A DNA stretch of 21,973 nt from Bacillota bacterium (GTDB lineage Bacteria > Bacillota > Clostridia > Lachnospirales > Lachnospiraceae): the NCBI GenBank assembly GCA_023414985.1, contig JAEZLY010000094.1, positions 1-21,973 of the forward strand. The letters run 5' to 3'. Below the pieces are notes generated by a model. The model saw only the letters and a list, made by a program, of their open reading frames with translations. It was not told where the DNA came from and did no database searches. Both the position numbers and the translations under genes were made by a program. This document shows positions 7,632 to 14,334 of the stretch, piece after piece. Positions within the stretch are counted from its first letter, which is position 1. Each line of letters opens with the position of its first letter.

Positions 7632-8351
7632 TCACAGCTGAATCATCTGGGTTGGACTGATCGGTATGATGATTCGGGAAAAGTCATATGCCTTCACCAG
7701 CTGCTTCATCTCATCGGCAGGAACAGTGCCTTCGAAATTAAGCAGGTGAACTCCGATGATCCTATCTGAGTTGCACTCAGAGCTGACTTTCAACAGGTAG
7801 CTGAGAAGGTGATGAATTGCATGCCTTTTATCCTCTGTTCCTTTTAAAAAGCCTTCCTCCACCAGATTACAGATCAGTATTTCCGGCTTTCCGATTGATG
7901 CAAACAGCTCCTTGGTTACCAGACTGTCACCCGTAATATAGATTCTCCGGCTCCCCGCTTTGATTAGATAACTGTTGTTTAGCGCATCCCAGCCGTTAAA
8001 ATGCTGCGTATGGATTGCTTTGATACAGATATCTCCCACAATGATACCATCCGGGTTCTGAGGATCCTTGCTATATAATACTTTAAGTTGTTCCAAGCCA
8101 GCCTTACCAAGCTCCAGGATGGGTTTTAGGATTGTAGGAGGTCCGATGACGGTAACATCCTGCCCGATCAAGTTCGGCAGCTTCTCCGGACTGAAATGAT
8201 CTCCGTCATCATGGGTAAACAGAATAAGATCTCCGGGTACTATCGGCTCCGGCTGATTTATGGTATTAAAAGCATCCACTAAAATTCTTCTACCGCCGAT
8301 TGTTATCACCAATGCGGCCACACCGGTATTTCTGATTTCCAACTTTTCCAT
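7632..8351 (-). CDS. Metallo-beta-lactamase-fold metal-dependent hydrolase (UlaG-like)
   Basis: 239 residues from the ATG at 8351, which has AGGAG about 7 nt upstream. An N-terminal beta strand ITIGGRRILVDAF leads to the metal motif THDDGDHF (HxxxDH; the second position of the usual HxHxDH is Asp). Later candidates for metal ligands are HTQHFNG, ITGDS and GVHLLNFEG. The fold and size fit the UlaG-like branch of small MBL hydrolases, whose members act on lactones or phosphodiesters; the reaction here is unknown. It lies directly behind the remnant of an alpha/beta hydrolase and is probably expressed from that remnant's promoter. The AraC gene converges on it with only 30 bp between stops and no clear terminator. 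Confidence 0.82.
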   Translation of the reverse strand: MEKLEIRNTGVAALVITIGGRRILVDAFNTINQPEPIVPGDLILFTHDDGDHFSPEKLPNLIGQDVTVIGPPTILKPILELGKAGLEQLKVLYSKDPQNPDGIIVGDICIKAIHTQHFNGWDALNNSYLIKAGSRRIYITGDSLVTKELFASIGKPEILICNLVEEGFLKGTEDKRHAIHHLLSYLLKVSSECNSDRIIGVHLLNFEGTVPADEMKQLVKAYDFSRIIIPISPTQMIQL

Positions 8352-8391
8352 ACTCACACTCCTATTCCGGCAGTAATCACGGCCGGATGTT

Positions 8392-8775
8392 TTATTGAAG
8401 ACCATATTTGAAAGCCAGCTTCACCTTGATGACTTCCTCTGTGAATTGATTTGCTTCATTGATAAAGCCAATCCGTCTTTTATGTAGGTTTCCGGAGCAA
8501 TCTCATCCTGAGCTATGGCATAATCGGATTTTCCGGAGCCCGGCTGATCCCAGTTCACTATCGTAAAATCCTTCTCCAATGCAGAAAACTCATAACGGAC
8601 ATAGGATTGCCCCGATCAAAGTGTAACCTGCACTTTTCCTTAATTTAATCTTATGCTGCTGAACCGGTCTATTCTTAAGTCCGTTTATAAACAGCAGCAA
8701 TGCCCGGACCAGACCAAGGAGGATCAAGATTGCTTCTCCGATTAATACTATCAAAAATACTATCATTTGCCCCAA
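8392..8775 (-). pseudogene. Decayed alpha/beta hydrolase (three frames, catalytic core deleted)
   Basis: On the minus strand three fragments follow each other in different frames. Fragment 1 (8775-8590; TTG start at 8775 with AAGGAG 11 nt upstream, or ATG at 8766) has one membrane anchor and a basic region, ending in AGYTLIGAI. Fragment 2 (about 8612-8421) reads SYVRYEFSALEKDF then TIVNWDQPGSGKSDYA, a typical stretch of proline-iminopeptidase-like alpha/beta hydrolases. Fragment 3 ends FTEEVIKVKLAFKYGLQ at 8392. The HGGPG oxyanion region, the G-x-S-x-G nucleophile elbow and the Asp/His region are gone, so at least one deletion and a frameshift occurred. A good promoter still lies upstream, so the remnant may serve as a leader for the MBL gene. 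Fragment 1 could still be made as a small membrane peptide. Confidence 0.72.
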
Positions 8776-8878
8776 TTACGCTATTTCTCCTTACTCATGT
8801 TCTTTCATGATTACATCTGCTGTTTCCTGCAAGCCAACCCTGTTCTGATGGATTTACAACAGGAAAATTCATCCTCGA

Positions 8879-8907
8879 ATAATACCTAATTTTTCCTTGT
8901 TTGTCAA
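8879..8907 (-). promoter_or_regulatory. Sigma-A promoter upstream of the hydrolase remnant and MBL gene
   Basis: Minus strand TTGACA (8907-8902), 17 nt, TATTAT (8884-8879). Near-consensus; likely transcribes 8775 down to 7632. Confidence 0.75.
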
Positions 8908-8961
8908 TATGCACCTTATCACTTATGCTCCGGAACAATGGGACAGCAGTTTCTATATATT

Positions 8962-9006
8962 AAAAAAGAAGCCCTCTGCATCTCTTCCTTTCCTACAGCG
9001 GACTTC
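8962..9006 (-). terminator. Rho-independent terminator after the small 58-residue gene
   Basis: Minus strand: 11-bp stem (arms 9006-8996 and 8978-8968, with one mismatch and one G-U pair), 17-nt loop, then six T (8967-8962). It lies 45 bp after the stop at 9051 and separates the intact hydrolase unit from the promoter at 8879-8907. Nothing else was found in 8908-9050. Confidence 0.75.
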
Positions 9007-9050
9007 TCAACCACAGACAATGTACCTGATTCAGTAATTCAATTCGATTT

Positions 9051-9227
9051 TTAATACTCCAGTATGGAGTATTCAAAGTATTCGTAGTTCAACTGCGTAC
9101 CCTCCCTTATCTCAGGCGGCAGCAAGGCTCTTGCTACAAGCTTTAAATCGTCGTCCGGCATTGTTACCCTTCTAAGATACGCATAATCACCGTCTATTTT
9201 TACCACCTCGTAGATACATGCTTCCAT
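9051..9227 (-). CDS. Small 58-residue acidic protein coupled to alpha/beta hydrolase
   Basis: ATG at 9227 with GAGG 8 nt upstream, TAA at 9051. The sequence begins MEACIYEVVKIDGDYAYLRR, continues with an acidic patch (TMPDDDLKLVARALLPPEI) and ends YEYFEYSILEY. It is not a membrane or secreted protein. Alternating hydrophobic and charged residues suggest a small beta-barrel or OB-like fold; the start resembles other short clostridial proteins of unknown function. I do not recognise a named family. It begins 10 bp behind the stop of the hydrolase, its SD overlapping that stop region, and ends ahead of a clear terminator, which supports a real second gene of the operon. Confidence 0.75.
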   Translation of the reverse strand: MEACIYEVVKIDGDYAYLRRVTMPDDDLKLVARALLPPEIREGTQLNYEYFEYSILEY

Positions 9228-9237
9228 TGTTCTTTCC

Positions 9238-10056
9238 TCAATTTCTTTCTCTGTTCTCGTATCTGATTCTGTCCAGCCACTCCTTTACAGCAGCAGTGAA
9301 CAGAACATCCTGTTCTATCTGCAAATTATGTCCTGCCTTGTCCAGGATACACAGGGAGGCTCTTGGATATAACTCAAGTATTTGATACAGATCCTGATAT
9401 CCGACTCTGGAATCCTGCCTTCCGGCAAGCATTAGGGTCGGTTTACAAAAAGGCTCTTTCAAGTCATCTACCGGAAAGGATACTTCTCCGGATAATCTTC
9501 CTAAAAACCCATAATCCGCTGCCTTACATGCAGGTACAATTTCTTTTCTGTACCGCTCCCATACCCGCCTGTTCTGAATAACATTAATACCCTCCGCCTG
9601 AAAATCCTGCCTCTCCTCTTCGGTAAGACCGGACAAAAGCTCCTCATCCTTTTCCAATACATAGTACAGGGCTTTGCGTGGTCCTACACTCGGACAGATC
9701 AGAAGAAGACCGTCAACCTGATCAGCTCTCTCATGAAGGATCGCTCTTGCCAGGTGGCCGCCATAGGATTCTCCGGCAAGGATAAAATGCTGATCCGGTA
9801 GCACCTTATCAATAAATCCAAGCAGAATATCCAGCATCTGATCAGAGCTGTTCATCCAATCTTCTGCTTTGGTATTTCCCATACCGGGTAAATCCGGATA
9901 GATACGCTGCCATCCTGTATTATATGTCTGGAATACGGGCTCCATACAGCCTTTCATCAGCCTGTGATCCACACTCCAGCCGTGTATCATCAATATGGGG
10001 GTTCCTTCCCCGTAGCTTTCATAGTACACCTTGATATTTCTAACATTACATTCCAT
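9238..10056 (-). CDS. Alpha/beta hydrolase
   Basis: 272 residues from the ATG at 10056, which has AGGAGG 7 nt upstream; a longer frame to 10077 exists. The order is typical: strand and oxyanion region ILMIHGWSVDH, PDLPGMG, nucleophile elbow AGESYGGHLAR (Ser97), acid in LAGRQDSRVG and the catalytic His in DKAGHNLQIEQ. Size fits single-domain esterases, lactonases and peptidases of the family. The substrate is not predictable. The unit contains the following 58-residue gene and has its own promoter with a spaced palindrome beside it, so it looks inducible; no regulator gene is adjacent. Confidence 0.88.
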   Translation of the reverse strand: MECNVRNIKVYYESYGEGTPILMIHGWSVDHRLMKGCMEPVFQTYNTGWQRIYPDLPGMGNTKAEDWMNSSDQMLDILLGFIDKVLPDQHFILAGESYGGHLARAILHERADQVDGLLLICPSVGPRKALYYVLEKDEELLSGLTEEERQDFQAEGINVIQNRRVWERYRKEIVPACKAADYGFLGRLSGEVSFPVDDLKEPFCKPTLMLAGRQDSRVGYQDLYQILELYPRASLCILDKAGHNLQIEQDVLFTAAVKEWLDRIRYENRERN

Positions 10057-10083
10057 CCTTATCCCTCCTGCCTCCATAAGAAC

Positions 10084-10100
10084 ATCGGTCAGTCACCGAT
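10084..10100. promoter_or_regulatory. Inverted repeat, candidate operator of hydrolase unit
   Basis: ATCGGT-N5-ACCGAT, located between the promoter and the SD of the hydrolase gene. Size and position match TetR- or MarR-type operators; no matching regulator gene is adjacent. Confidence 0.5.
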
Positions 10101-10120
10101 CGTTGTTCTTTATACCATAT

Positions 10121-10149
10121 AAGATAGTACTATATAGTATTGTTGTCAA
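10121..10149 (-). promoter_or_regulatory. Promoter of the alpha/beta hydrolase unit
   Basis: Minus strand TTGACA (10149-10144), 17 nt, TATCTT (10126-10121). The spacer contains the palindrome TACTATATAGTA. Confidence 0.7.
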
Positions 10150-10172
10150 GAGAAATTATGGATTCATTTCCA

Positions 10173-10928
10173 TTAAGATAATAATACCACTTCACAAACC
10201 GTCAATATGCTATCCCTTACTGTAAATCTGAAATCATAACCTGCGTATTCCACGCCATAGATGCGGGTCGGATCCTTCTGGTAGGAGGGTCTCGGGTCGC
10301 AGGCCAATACGCCGATCACAGCCTCACGCAGTTCCAGGGGAATACGGAATAACAGCTCTTCAGGAAAGTCTACCGTAAGTGCATAATCCTTTAAGGGCTC
10401 CGCAAAGCCTCCTGCTGCATCCGGTCTGCTATCCGTATACGGCAGGTAAGGCTTGATGTCATAAATAGGAGTATTGTCCATCAGATCGGCTCCTGCCACA
10501 TGAAGGACCGGTCCCCATTCGCTATCCAGTTCGATGCCTTCCAGTTTGACACAGGAAAGTCCGATGGGATTCGGGCGGAACGGGGAACGGGTTGCAAAGA
10601 CACCCATCCTCTGATTACCGCCAAGGCGGGGAGGCTTCACCATCGGAGACCAGGTATCCCGTACAGCCTCCGAGAATTCCCACAGTAGCCAGATATGGGA
10701 AAACTCCTCCAGGCCCCGGAATGCATCCGGATTGCGGTATTCCGGTTCGAATAGGATCGCTGCTTTCAAAGCATCCACCAGGCCGCTTTGTCTCGGTATC
10801 CCGAATTTGGACGGAAAATCCGTACGTATCCGTGCTATCACCTTCAAGGTTGGGTCGGGTGATACTCTCTTTGCCCTGTTACTCTGTTGTTCTTCTCTTT
10901 GCTTTCGGATCTCTTGATAGGATGCCAT
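10173..10928 (-). CDS. trmO: tRNA t6A37 N6-methyltransferase TrmO
   Basis: 251 residues. The TsaA-like domain (about residues 27-180) is recognisable from KVIARIRTDFPSKFGIPRQ, EEFSHIWLLWEF, GVFATRSPFRPNPIGLS and VAGADLMDNTPIYDIKPYLPY, with a C-terminal extension (DPRPSYQKDPTRIYGVEY) found in TrmO. TrmO uses S-adenosylmethionine to N6-methylate the threonylcarbamoyladenosine next to the anticodon of threonine tRNAs. The N-terminus (EIRKQREEQQSNRAKR) is basic and probably unstructured. GGAG lies about 7 nt before the ATG. It has its own strong promoter and no functional partner in its neighbourhood. Confidence 0.92.
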   Translation of the reverse strand: MASYQEIRKQREEQQSNRAKRVSPDPTLKVIARIRTDFPSKFGIPRQSGLVDALKAAILFEPEYRNPDAFRGLEEFSHIWLLWEFSEAVRDTWSPMVKPPRLGGNQRMGVFATRSPFRPNPIGLSCVKLEGIELDSEWGPVLHVAGADLMDNTPIYDIKPYLPYTDSRPDAAGGFAEPLKDYALTVDFPEELLFRIPLELREAVIGVLACDPRPSYQKDPTRIYGVEYAGYDFRFTVRDSILTVCEVVLLS

Positions 10929-10973
10929 GGTCGTTCTCCAAATCGTTCTTTATCATTACTTTACTCTTGTTCT

Positions 10974-11003
10974 ATGATACCCATAATCGTCAGGTATTGT
11001 CAA
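10974..11003 (-). promoter_or_regulatory. Promoter of trmO
   Basis: Minus strand TTGACA (11003-10998), 18-nt spacer, TATCAT (10979-10974). Confidence 0.75.
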
Positions 11004-11047
11004 CTGTGGCTGCTTCAAAATAAATGTACTGTTTATCATTTTGCCTA

Positions 11048-11076
11048 TTGACAAATATATCGAGGTGCGATATATT
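11048..11076 (+). promoter_or_regulatory. Promoter of padR-DUF2812
   Basis: TTGACA (11048-11053), 17-nt spacer, TATATT (11071-11076). The left operator palindrome covers the spacer and most of the -10. Confidence 0.8.
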
Positions 11077-11106
11077 CATACTACGATATATCGCACCTCG
11101 ATATAT
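11055..11106. promoter_or_regulatory. Double PadR operator: two palindromes in a 21-bp inverted repeat
   Basis: Two sites of form ATATATCG-N5-CGATATAT occupy 11055-11075 and 11086-11106. The central five bases are AGGTG in one and CACCT in the other, so the two sites are exact reverse complements of each other, separated by 10 bp. The first covers the promoter spacer and -10, the second the transcription start and early leader. PadR proteins bind AT-rich palindromes as dimers and usually autorepress; two dimers could cooperate or loop here. Confidence 0.85.
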
Positions 11107-11131
11107 AGCATTACAATATAAGGAGGTACTT

Positions 11132-11464
11132 ATGGAAGAAAAGATAAAAAGAGTATATATTCCCATGACCGAGACAGGGTTTTATATCCTATTCTGTCTG
11201 CAGGAGGAGATGCATGGGTATACAATCGGGCAGAAGGTAAAAGCACTAACCGACGGTGAGATTAATATCAGTCCGGGTACCATGTACGGCAGTCTCTCCA
11301 AGATGGAGAAGGATGGTCTGATCCGTTTTGTAAAGGAGGAGGATAAGAGAAAATCCTATATCATCTCTGAACTGGGTCAGGAAATCCTTGCGATAGAGCT
11401 GCACAGAATAGAACGTCTTTATAAGAACAGTAAGGGGGAAATGCTTCATGAAGCAAAAGGTTGA
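11132..11464 (+). CDS. PadR family transcriptional regulator
   Basis: 110 residues, ATG at 11132 with AAGGAGG 6 nt upstream; a longer frame from 11024 would run through the operator. Winged-helix PadR domain: MTETGFYILFCLQEEMHGY, then ISPGTMYGSLSKMEKDGLI and the wing KEEDKRKSYIISELGQEIL. This is the short PadR-s2-like form with a compact C-terminal helix. It overlaps the next gene by 17 bp, the standard arrangement in which PadR represses a co-transcribed DUF2812 membrane protein. Confidence 0.93.
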   Translation: MEEKIKRVYIPMTETGFYILFCLQEEMHGYTIGQKVKALTDGEINISPGTMYGSLSKMEKDGLIRFVKEEDKRKSYIISELGQEILAIELHRIERLYKNSKGEMLHEAKG

Positions 11465-12017
11465 AAAGCAAAGATTTCTCATTTCAGAATTCAGGGAAGA
11501 AGCCGCCTGGCTCTCCTTTATGCATAGAGAGGGATGGAAATTCGTATCCACGGATGGCGGAAAGTATAGATTTGAACCCTGCGAGGGAGAGGACTTCATC
11601 TATCAGCTGGATTTCAAGAAAAACGGTGTCGCCGAAGACGATTACATCCAGATGTTCGCCGATTACGGCTGGGATTATGTCTTCCGATTCCGGAAGTGGT
11701 TCTATTTCCGTAAGAAAAGAACAACTGAGGAAGAGGATCTTTCCATCTTCAGTGATAAGGAATCTAAGATTGAATTTTGTAAAAGAGTCATTGGTTATGA
11801 TATCATCCGAGTTCTTCCGATCCTTTTGCTGCTTTTGGCAACAAACTATCTCCTGTTCTTTACCTCTCTGGCAGAAAAGAGTGATTTTCTTCAGGGAGCA
11901 AAATACGGAGTCGTATCGGGAACTGCTATCGCCTTGGTCTTCAGCCTCAGTGTTACCATTAACCAATATAAACGACTTTATCAAATGATCAGAAATTATG
12001 AGAACCCAATCAAATAG
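11448..12017 (+). CDS. DUF2812 domain membrane protein
   Basis: 189 residues. The N-terminal approximately 100 residues match DUF2812: FLISEFREEAAWLSFMHREG, KYRFEPCEGEDFIYQLDF and DYIQMFADYGWDYVFRFRKW. Two hydrophobic segments follow (about residues 114-137 and 150-170), so the domain is probably cytoplasmic with a C-terminal membrane hairpin. GGGGGAA precedes the ATG at 11448, which lies within the PadR gene. Genes of this type are nearly always found beside PadR regulators; their molecular role is unknown, with envelope stress a common guess. No clear terminator follows; a weak stem at about 12021-12045 lacks a T-run. Confidence 0.88.
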   Translation: MKQKVEKQRFLISEFREEAAWLSFMHREGWKFVSTDGGKYRFEPCEGEDFIYQLDFKKNGVAEDDYIQMFADYGWDYVFRFRKWFYFRKKRTTEEEDLSIFSDKESKIEFCKRVIGYDIIRVLPILLLLLATNYLLFFTSLAEKSDFLQGAKYGVVSGTAIALVFSLSVTINQYKRLYQMIRNYENPIK

Positions 12018-12113
12018 AACAAAGCAGTGACCCGCACTTGCTTTACGAATAGCTTGGGATCGTCTGTGATACTCTCTTACCTTTTTGTAACTATATAACA
12101 AAAAAGTGCGTAC

Positions 12114-12142
12114 TGGACTTTATCAGAACTCTCCTGTAGATT
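12114..12142 (+). promoter_or_regulatory. Weak candidate promoter of nitroreductase gene
   Basis: TGGACT (12114-12119), 17 nt, TAGATT (12137-12142), about 27 nt before the start codon. Only moderate match to consensus. Confidence 0.35.
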
Positions 12143-12168
12143 AAAAATCACAGAAAGGAGGGAAGAAT

Positions 12169-12696
12169 ATGGAAAACAGTACACTACAACATATTCTAAA
12201 TAGAAGAAGCGTAAGAAAATATCTGGATCGTAAGGTATCGAAGGAGCTGGTGACACAGCTCTTGCAGGCAGCAATGAATGCCCCCAGTGCCTGGAATCAG
12301 CAATGTTGGCACTTCATCGTGATAGAGAATAAGGAGAAAATGGATGAACTTTCAGAAATCCACGGAGGCTACCATACCTTAAAGAACGCTCCGATTGCCA
12401 TCCTGGTATGCGCTGAACCGGGTACTGCCAAGCTGGAATGTTTTGTGGATCAGGATTGTGCGGCTGCGACAGAAAACATACTGATAGCTGCAGCATCCTT
12501 TGGTCTTGGAGCGGTATGGATGGGAGTAAATCAGACTTCAGAAATGGATTCCGATGTCATCCGCAGGGTCTTATCAATCCCGGCAGAAATCAAACCCTTT
12601 TCCTTCGTCGCACTGGGCTACCCCACCGAACCGTCCACACCTCAGAACAAATATGACGAAAAGAAAATCCACTATAACAGCTTTGTCAGTGAATGA
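12169..12696 (+). CDS. Nitroreductase family FMN oxidoreductase
   Basis: 175 residues with AGGAGGG about 6 nt before the ATG. The FMN-binding start RRSVRKYLDRKVSKE and NAPSAWNQQCWHFIVI, and the later AAASFGLGAVWMGV and FSFVALGYPTE, match the short nitroreductases of clostridia. Such enzymes use NAD(P)H to reduce nitro groups, quinones or flavins as homodimers. No redox partner is nearby. Downstream 12697-12816 contains nothing I can interpret, then the folded element begins, which may end this transcript. Confidence 0.9.
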   Translation: MENSTLQHILNRRSVRKYLDRKVSKELVTQLLQAAMNAPSAWNQQCWHFIVIENKEKMDELSEIHGGYHTLKNAPIAILVCAEPGTAKLECFVDQDCAAATENILIAAASFGLGAVWMGVNQTSEMDSDVIRRVLSIPAEIKPFSFVALGYPTEPSTPQNKYDEKKIHYNSFVSE

Positions 12697-12831
12697 GAAA
12701 ACTGTCTGATACACCGATGAACATATTTAATTCAAATATGAGAAAGTGATTATCGCTATAAGGTTTATAAGAAAAGAAAATGTTTATTAACACTATTGAG
12801 CCACAAACTTACTATTATTAGAAAAGAAAGA

Positions 12832-13137
12832 GGGCTGTCACCACAAGATTCATTTTCATTCCCAGAAACACAGGTGTGCTGATAGAGTTCATTCGTTTTA
12901 CTGACTTTATCACTTTCCCGGTAATACTTGTTTTCGTAAGGAGCGACCAATTTCGGAAATCGTCCACGGATGGACGATTTAGGAGCATGCGGCAGGGATG
13001 CCGCTTTGCTCCGACGGAATGCCATTAGCTCCGATACGAAAGCTTAGTATTACCCGAAAGTGATAATGGGAAAGTAAAACAAATAAGCTCTGTCAGCACA
13101 CCGTTTCTAGTAAATAAACCTTCCGGTGTGACAGCCC
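12832..13137. repeat. Large folded inverted-repeat element (MITE-like or structured RNA)
   Basis: The element folds from end to end. Paired blocks, outside to inside: GGGCTGTCA 12832-12840 with 13129-13137; 12864-12869 with 13103-13108; GGTGTGCTGA 12873-12882 with 13093-13102; 12895-12902 with 13073-13080; TTATCACTTTC 12907-12917 with 13056-13066; 12920-12928 with 13046-13054; 12932-12937 with 13036-13041; 12940-12944 with 13028-13032. The tip branches into two hairpins: 12957-12980 (10-bp stem, CGGA loop) and 12982-13012 (GGAGCA and GCGGCA pairs, GGGA loop). Weaker pairing continues outward to about 12817 and 13152. It sits between convergent genes, 27 bp from the mmsB stop, so it may also end both transcripts. 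Terminal inverted repeats and no gene suggest a miniature transposable element; a structured non-coding RNA is the alternative. Confidence 0.75.
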
Positions 13138-13164
13138 ATTTTCTATACTAATGAGGGATTTGAT

Positions 13165-14334
13165 TTATTTCGATTTGGATTTGGAATATACGTCAAATGC
13201 AACGGCTGCAAGGAGAACAAAGCCCTTGATGGCCTGCTGCCAGTCGATGCTGATACCCATAATGGACATACCGTTGTTCAGAACACCCATCAGCAAACCA
13301 CCGACCATCGCTCCCACGATTGTACCAACACCGCCTGAGGTGGAGGCTCCACCAATGAAGCAGGCAGCAATCGCATCAAGCTCGAAGTTAACACCGGATT
13401 TCGGTGTGGCAGAATTCAATCTTCCTGTAAATATGACACCTGCCAGCGCGGCCAATACACCCATATTGGCATATACCCAGAACATAACCTTCTTTGTATT
13501 GACACCGGACAACTGTGCTGCCTTTGCATTACCGCCAAACGCATAAATATGTCTTCCGGGTATCGTCTTCATAGTAACAAAGGAATAAACCAATACCAAT
13601 GCAACGACGATAATCAGAACCATCGGAATACCTTTATAGGAAGCCAGGGAATAAGTAAATGCATTAATTACCACAAGGATACAGATTACCTGGGGGATGA
13701 AAACTACATTCGGACTAACCTCAAAGCCATACTTCTTCTTGTTTTTTCTGCTGTTCATTTCCTTAAGAATGTAGAGTATGGATGCGACAATTCCACATGC
13801 GATTGCCAATATATTCTTAAAACCGAACATCGGAGCATCGGGAATGAAGCCTGATGCCAGGAAGGTATATCCATCCGGCAGAGGTGCAAGGCTGGTTCCC
13901 TTTAACACAACCAAGGTCAAACCTCGGAAGATCAACATGCCTGCCAGTGTCGCAATGAAAGCCGGTACTCCTACATAAGCGATCCAGAAGCCCTGCCAGC
14001 AACCGATCAATAATCCGAGCAGTAAGGAGGTAATTATGGTCGGAAGGATCGGTACATTCATCTTCAGCATCATCGTAGCAGAGATCGCTCCGACAAAGCC
14101 GGCTACGGAACCTACGGACAAATCTACATTACCGCCGGTCAGGATACATAGCAGCATACCGATGGCAAGAACCAATATATAAGCATTTTGTGAAATCAAA
14201 TTTGAAATATTTAAAGGCTTTAGCAGGACACCTTTGGTCATAAACTGAAATAATACGATTACTACGACTAATGCAATCACCATTACATACTGACGAATAT
14301 TTCCCTTCAACAAAGCACTCGTCTTATTTTTCAT
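13165..14334 (-). CDS. mmsB: Monosaccharide ABC transporter permease MmsB/GguB
   Basis: 389 residues, strongly hydrophobic, with the BPD_transp_2 pattern of ribose/xylose-type permeases: GMLLCILTGGNVDLSVGSVAG, VGVPAFIATLAGMLIFRGL, IYAFGGNAKAAQLSGV and the C-terminal GGASTSGGVGTIVGA. The stretch ILKEMNSRKNKKKYGFE between TM segments is the long charged loop seen in the multiple-monosaccharide (MmsB/GguB) branch. It forms the membrane channel with MmsA. Its start lies inside the mmsA gene (11-bp overlap), so translation is coupled. Downstream the folded element follows the stop by 27 bp. Confidence 0.92.
   Translation of the reverse strand: MKNKTSALLKGNIRQYVMVIALVVVIVLFQFMTKGVLLKPLNISNLISQNAYILVLAIGMLLCILTGGNVDLSVGSVAGFVGAISATMMLKMNVPILPTIITSLLLGLLIGCWQGFWIAYVGVPAFIATLAGMLIFRGLTLVVLKGTSLAPLPDGYTFLASGFIPDAPMFGFKNILAIACGIVASILYILKEMNSRKNKKKYGFEVSPNVVFIPQVICILVVINAFTYSLASYKGIPMVLIIVVALVLVYSFVTMKTIPGRHIYAFGGNAKAAQLSGVNTKKVMFWVYANMGVLAALAGVIFTGRLNSATPKSGVNFELDAIAACFIGGASTSGGVGTIVGAMVGGLLMGVLNNGMSIMGISIDWQQAIKGFVLLAAVAFDVYSKSKSK

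Noticed and set aside
12021..12045. Possible terminator after the DUF2812 gene (AAAGCAGTG with CACTTGCTTT)
   Set aside because: The stem has a bulge and no T-run follows on either strand.
11484..12101. A 205-codon open frame on the minus strand
   Set aside because: Antisense to the DUF2812 gene, whose start is coupled to padR.
12765..13025. An 86-codon open frame on the minus strand
   Set aside because: It runs through one arm of the folded element and has no SD or family features; the pairing explains the sequence better.
12832..13137. Retron msr-msd or integron attC site as an explanation of the folded element
   Set aside because: No reverse transcriptase or integrase gene nearby, and the size and branching do not match attC sites.
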